Shown here: piece by piece, positions 59,399 to 64,000 of the stretch
Position numbering within the stretch: position 1 is the first letter of the stretch
Layout of the letters: each line of letters opens with the position of its first letter
Origin: Chrysomallon squamiferum
Lineage: Eukaryota > Mollusca > Gastropoda > Neomphalida > Peltospiridae
Assembly (NCBI GenBank): GCA_012295275.1
Contig: CM022677.1
Span: forward strand, 8,235,630-8,299,629
DNA length: 64,000 bases
Direction: 5' to 3'
Position numbers and translations under genes: made by a program
The notes under the pieces: generated by a model
What the model saw: only the letters and a program-made list of their open reading frames with translations
What the model was told of the DNA's origin: nothing
Database searches by the model: none

Positions 59399-59687
59399 CT
59401 GTGGATATAAAAAAGAAAACTAGAAATAAAAACATTATATATATAATATAATATATATATATAAACAAAGAGGGCAGACCTTGAAATTAAAAGAAAACAT
59501 TAAGTGAATATAAATAGAAATATTTATCCAAATGATTGGTAACTATTTAAAAAACACTAATAGTAACAAACAAGTTATCAGAATAATACTGGTGCTAAAA
59601 AAATCACTAATAATAATAATTTTCAGAAAACAAATATATTGACAATACAAGTTTAAACCTTCATTATTTTTTTGGTTTGTTTGGCCA
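59399..59687. other. Intron-like, AT-rich
   Basis: AT-rich sequence including (TA)n near 59438-59462. No coding block. Confidence 0.6.
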
Positions 59688-59940
59688 TTAAATAGAGCTG
59701 TTAGGGAATATAGAATATCTATTAAACAAAAAACGAAAATACTAAAATCTTCAAATCCCAAAGAGTATTTGTAGTTCTGAACAACAGTAAGCAGAGATGG
59801 TCAATTGATTCTTAATTTCATTTTTTCAAAACTCTTAATAGCAACATCGATGAAACATGTAACACAGTAGAAGAATGACACTCTCAAAGACAAGAAACTA
59901 ACAATGATGTTTTGAAACAAACCTGATTTTAGAAAATATG
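59688..59940 (+). mobile_element. LINE fragment, same family as 53.6-57.6 kb
   Basis: AGAGCTGTTAGGGAATATAG and TTCAAATCCCAAAGAG match 56815-56900. The match continues through CTTTTTCAAAACTCTTAATA-type sequence (near 56970) and then jumps to a CCTGATTTTAGAAAA segment matching 57375. It is thus an internally deleted copy lying in the intron between M2 and M3 copy B. Confidence 0.8.
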
Positions 59941-59998
59941 ATGCTTCTTCTTTTATTTTTACAATATAGAAATTTACAACAAAATATTCAGGTTTGTA

Positions 59999-60101
<103 letters not shown>

Positions 60102-60252
60102 TAAAATGCATTGAATGACACAGAATTCTAATGTATGTACATGCGTACTTACTGGTACATGTTACAAAATGCAACTTCCTACATTTATTTAAATTAAACT
60201 TCATTAGGTTTAGAATAACGAGAAATACATAAGAAAACAAACTCAAATTCAC

Positions 60253-60348
60253 CTGTTCAGTTTGGTTTTCTCTTTTCCAGTGGAAGCAGTACAAACTTTA
60301 TCCTCAGTGCTGGACAGCACCTTCTGCTGAAAGAACTTACTAGCAAAC
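60253..60348 (-). pseudogene. Exon M2, copy B
   Basis: The minus strand has acceptor GTTCAG and donor AACAG/GTGAAT bounding 96 nt. It reads FFQQKVLSSTEDKVCTASTG, then KEKTKLN, and its final AG joins exon M3 copy B to give KLN-R-TDMGF in frame. Compared with copy A (97 nt) it has lost one base near GCTAGTAAG, which breaks the phase from M1. The flanking sequence from about 60130 to 60495 is collinear with 10489-10848. Confidence 0.65.
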
Positions 60349-60495
60349 CTGAACGTCAATTATGTGCATTCTGAAAAAAAAAATAAAAAGTAAAAAAATA
60401 TAAATAAAAATAATAAACAGTTATAAATAAATAAGTAATGTTTCTGTTATTATTAAAATTTAAATTGTACTGGTACCAGTTACTGGATTATTCAG

Positions 60496-60957
60496 ACACA
60501 AAGGGGTGTAGGATAATTTATTATATACTTTGTATAATAATTATAATGATAATGATGATAATTTAATTAATTAAAAAAACAATAGCAAATAAATGATTAT
60601 TATTATGGTATTTTACAATCAGTAAAGAGTTGTTACTGTAAAATTGATTTCACTTTCTCTAAGAAATAAAAATAAGATAAAAAATTACAACTTGGAATTG
60701 TGCTGTCTGCACTGTCTGTACAGCTGATTCATCCTTCTCCATAATGTAAATTCCCTTTCTAGACAGCAACTGAATAATACAGCAATTACCTGTATAAAAG
60801 ATTTATCATTAATTCGTAAACAAAGATTTTAGCAATTCCAACATGAACATGACACTTTTTTTTTTCTCTTTTTTTAATCAATCTACATTTGTCTGATAAA
60901 TGAATTTTTGTTTCCTTATTATCATTCATGCAATATGTCTCTCTCACACACAAACAG

Positions 60958-61000
<43 letters not shown>

Positions 61001-61005
61001 AACTA
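60496..61005. other. Intron insertion relative to copy A
   Basis: Between GGATTATTCAG and ACTAATAAAACATACC this copy has about 500 bp, whereas 10835-10868 has only about 11 bp between the same edges. It contains a (CA)n at 60958-60996 and no clear transposon ends or coding block. Confidence 0.7.
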
Positions 61006-61016
61006 ATAAAACATAC

Positions 61017-61107
61017 CCTGCCACTGTTGAGAGGTTTCTGAAAACATTCTAACACAGGCCTGACACATTACTTGACACCAGACTGTTGATTCACATTATC
61101 ACTAGTC
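61017..61107 (-). pseudogene. Exon M1, copy B (3' part)
   Basis: The minus strand reads ACVRMFSETSQQWQG at the 3' end with donor G/GTATGT, as in copy A. Upstream, DNVNQQSGVK then TAA shows a frameshift relative to copy A's DNMNQVCCQVMCEAG. About 260 bp of different sequence (61110-61370) separates it from the match to copy A's RNKKE-coding part (AGGAACAAGAAGGACAG, near 61370). Confidence 0.55.
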
Positions 61108-61109
61108 TC

Positions 61110-61370
61110 TAGTATCCATTCTCTGAAACTCTGTGATGATGAAGTAGGGGACAGGGACCTGGGTGCATTCGTCCCACTTTGAATCAGGTACAGGACTAGC
61201 TCGGTCCATCGAATGTGGCGAGACATCACCTGCTGCTCAACTTCCTGGCTGTTGCCTTTGCACACAGCCAATCAAGTTGTTTTGTTTGGCAGCTTAGCAG
61301 ATGAAGTCTTTTTACCAGCATCAGCTTGTTTTCACAAAACTGCAGACTTCAATGGCACTCTGCTCTGTCC
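61110..61370 (-). other. Insertion within exon M1 copy B
   Basis: A more GC-balanced block with an open minus frame: MAVCKGNSQEVEQQVMSRHI, then RWTELVLYLIQSGTNAPRSL. Copy A lacks it. It may be a transposon fragment or exon material lost from copy A. No terminal repeats or tRNA-type promoter boxes recognised. Confidence 0.4.
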
Positions 61371-63095
61371 TTCTTGTTCCTATCTATGCTGAATGTAGAC
61401 CATCGATATATCATATTGTAGTATTCCAGCAGCACTTGCACTCTATAGTGTGGTTCTGGATAAGATATTTATAAAATATTTCACTCACTTCTGATTTTTC
61501 ATAGAAACATTCTTTAAATTCATTTGGAATATTTTCTCCTTATACTTTCTGCAATGTCCATGCCAATGATGATTTTAACTGGTCCTGGAAAACATCAAAA
61601 ATAAATAAATATTAGTAATGATATGAAAAAGCAAATGATTAATAATAATAAAGACCTTATACATTCATGGGTTTATATTGTATTAGTTGAACATTTTGTA
61701 ATACATATACATTTTGTAATACAATTGTCATGAAGCAATTAATGTCAACCAGGTACATTATCTGTAGATACATGTGTAAATAGTTTTGGATGCCATAGTA
61801 TTAGTCACATTATCTGCATAAGACAACTACTTCAAAAAATAATCATTTCAGTAGTGTTTTGTGCATGGAGATTGTACAGTATTAATATCGTTTGTGATTA
61901 TGATTATAAATTATCTCTCTGTGTGTGTTTATGTGTGTGATGTCTGTTTGTGTGTGTTAAATATTATTATAACAAATAATTTTATTAATATTTTACATTT
62001 TATGCTACATATGAAATAACCTGGTCATATTTTTAACGTTGACATAGAGCTATATAGGTATTTAGCTTTAATAATATGAAAGAATTTAGGGCCCCACCCA
62101 TTATAAACTTTAATATGGTTAAAAAAAATATCATTTAATGGATAGCAATTTAGTATAAATCTTTAAAAAAATAAATCGTAAATAAACTGACAGAAAACAA
62201 CCTGCCAAACAAAATCAGTGTATTTTCTTTTAATAGTTTTATTAGTATATTAAAAAAATAATAATAAAAATAAAAATTATTAATAATACTAATAATAAAT
62301 AAATAAATAAATAAATAAATAAAAATTGTGAGTTGACACATAGTTGTTGTGTGGTGTTTACTTTGATGTGTGCTACACATGTCAATTTCTTTTAAAACAA
62401 ATTTAATTACTGGCCCCACAAAATTATACTTAAATAAAAAAATTAAAAAATCCAAACTCATTAACAACTATAATAATAAATAGTACTACCTGTCTGCTTC
62501 ACAAAATGAAATACTTTAAGCAACTTTTTTGTTGCATGATAATGCGATTACACCAATTCTGTAGAAGATTCTTCGAACGTCAAACAAAAAATTAAATCCG
62601 TCAAGTCTCGACAATCATCCCGCATTTTTCCGAAAATACAATCCTAAAAAAAAAGAAATAAAAAGAGTTCAAAATAAATAAATAAAATAAAAGAACATAA
62701 CAACCTTTATTAAAATATACTCGATGTGGTTCTTTTTTATTATTATTATTTTTTTTTTTTTTTTTATTAGCCAATCATTGACCTAAACTTCAAATAAACG
62801 GTGTTGTTATTTTCTTTACCCCTACTTTTTCTTTCTTCTTCTTCTTTTTTATTTATTTATATTTATGCACCAAATAAAATCACAAAGCTTACAGTTCACA
62901 TTACAATAAGTTGCATAAGCTGCTTACTACTGGCCAGGAATTTACCAGAGTTTGATATAGGTCTGAAAACATGATCTGAAAAAATAATAAATAAAAAATG
63001 TAAAAAATGTACAACATTAAAAACTGAGCGAGACTGGAAACAAATAATCCCATCAAACATTCTTAATGGCACAACATTTATTTCTCTTAAAACAA

Positions 63096-63143
<48 letters not shown>

Positions 63144-64000
63144 TCAATGTTTGAACCTATTCTATCATCTGTTGTCAAATGAAGGGTGTATTCACCTTTT
63201 CGGGTGTCTTCTGCTGGTGTGCTGAAATGTTAAATAAAAACATGTGAAAGTAAATACAACAAACAGGAAAGTAAAAAAGATATGTACTTAAGAGAAAAAA
63301 GAGTGTGGCTGACTATACTGATTTCGACTGCCTGTATTAATGTTAAGAAAATTGTTAGATTTGATTAGTAAAATAGAAAACCGTAGAAATCACTACCAAA
63401 AAAAAAAAAAAAAAAAAAAAAAGAAAGAAAAAGTAAACCATAAATAAATAAATCACACTCCAGGTTCAGACACAGGTACCTGCATTGTCACGAGAGGTAG
63501 TAGGAATTAGTCTCACTTTCACTTTTATTGTTTTCAATATTTCCAAATTTTCGTTGCTTGTAAACCAATGAAATTCTTTTGATAAAAAAAAACTATTAAA
63601 ATAAACTATAGTTTTCTTCAAAACGATCGCGTTTTTCAGCCATTGATCTCAAAGTAAATTTTCAACTAAAGATTTCCAGTCACGTAGAAAGATCGGCGGG
63701 AAATATAAATATGTCGACTAGAAATTCTATCTTGAGAAAAGATCAAACCCAACGTTAGGCCTATTATTCTCACATTTCTAACTACTGCCAGTGTTTTGCA
63801 CGCACAGGCACAGTCATATACAAAGTCTGTTTATACAAGATATATATATATATATATATATATATCATGATAATAATATCTGTATGTCACATCAGTTTAA
63901 TGTGAAAACAATAATTCTTCTAGTACTTCAAATAGTATATTATTTGTTTTAAGATACCACTGTTATTTAAGAAGCTTTACAAGACAACTTAGAAATATAA
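61371..64000. other. Intergenic with simple repeats
   Basis: (AATA)n at about 62285-62325, a T-run at 62747-62766, (TG)n at about 63098-63141, poly-A at about 63400-63422 and (TA)n at about 63840-63866. No coding block is supported. LLHDNA at about 62533 is too little to call a transposase. Confidence 0.65.

Noticed and set aside
62525-62660. mariner transposase fragment (LLHDNA motif)
   Set aside because: Only six residues match and a stop follows soon. The rest does not show the expected spacing to a PDLAPSD-type motif.

Overview
This is AT-rich animal DNA with no intact, confidently identifiable protein-coding gene. Introns with GT..AG borders, AATAAA signals, several eukaryotic transposon superfamilies, one 200-base N gap and dense microsatellites point to a draft invertebrate nuclear assembly. 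The transposon mix, the CA/GA/TAA microsatellites and a TOPORS-like RING pseudogene would fit a mollusc, perhaps a cephalopod. That placement is inference, not proof.

Layout. Positions 112-3705 are the left arm of a large diverged inverted duplication whose right arm lies at 42213-46306. About 38.5 kb separates them. From 4.2 to 6.0 kb a duplicated module carries three small minus-strand terminal-exon-like pieces encoding a Pro-Met-Asp-Val-rich tail. From 8.9 to 11.3 kb there are minus-strand exon-like remnants. From 17.1 to 26.3 kb two copies of a duplicated plus-strand segment flank a minus-strand Jockey-like LINE (19.7-23.3 kb) and a 33-bp minisatellite. From 26.3 to 30.1 kb there is a large minisatellite whose unit can form a hairpin, interrupted by a 743-bp MULE-like transposon with terminal inverted repeats. 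From 30.5 to 32.1 kb four exon-like blocks have good splice borders and are mostly phase-compatible. From 33.7 to 39.8 kb there are dispersed and tandem repeats. A TOPORS-like RING-finger pseudogene lies at 39.8-40.5 kb and a TAACC-type minisatellite at 41.0-42.1 kb.

After the right inverted arm come another dispersed repeat copy (46.6-49.0 kb), an orphan open frame (51.5 kb) and a decayed plus-strand LINE (53.6-57.6 kb). A deleted piggyBac copy sits inside that LINE's endonuclease region with its TTAA target duplication preserved. Next are a dead Tc1 transposase remnant (57.7-58.2 kb) and a minus-strand set of exon copies (58.9-61.1 kb) related to those at 10.6-11.0 kb and 24.7 kb.

The main story is structural. 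One gene family appears to have been duplicated, in both orientations, into at least four partial copies around transposons. It includes three minus-strand exon types (here M1, M2, M3) and a plus-strand exon type (S). The copies carry frameshifts, a lost splice acceptor and internal stops. I do not recognise the protein family. No rRNA, tRNA or CRISPR was seen. Stretches not listed are AT-rich intergenic DNA with simple repeats.
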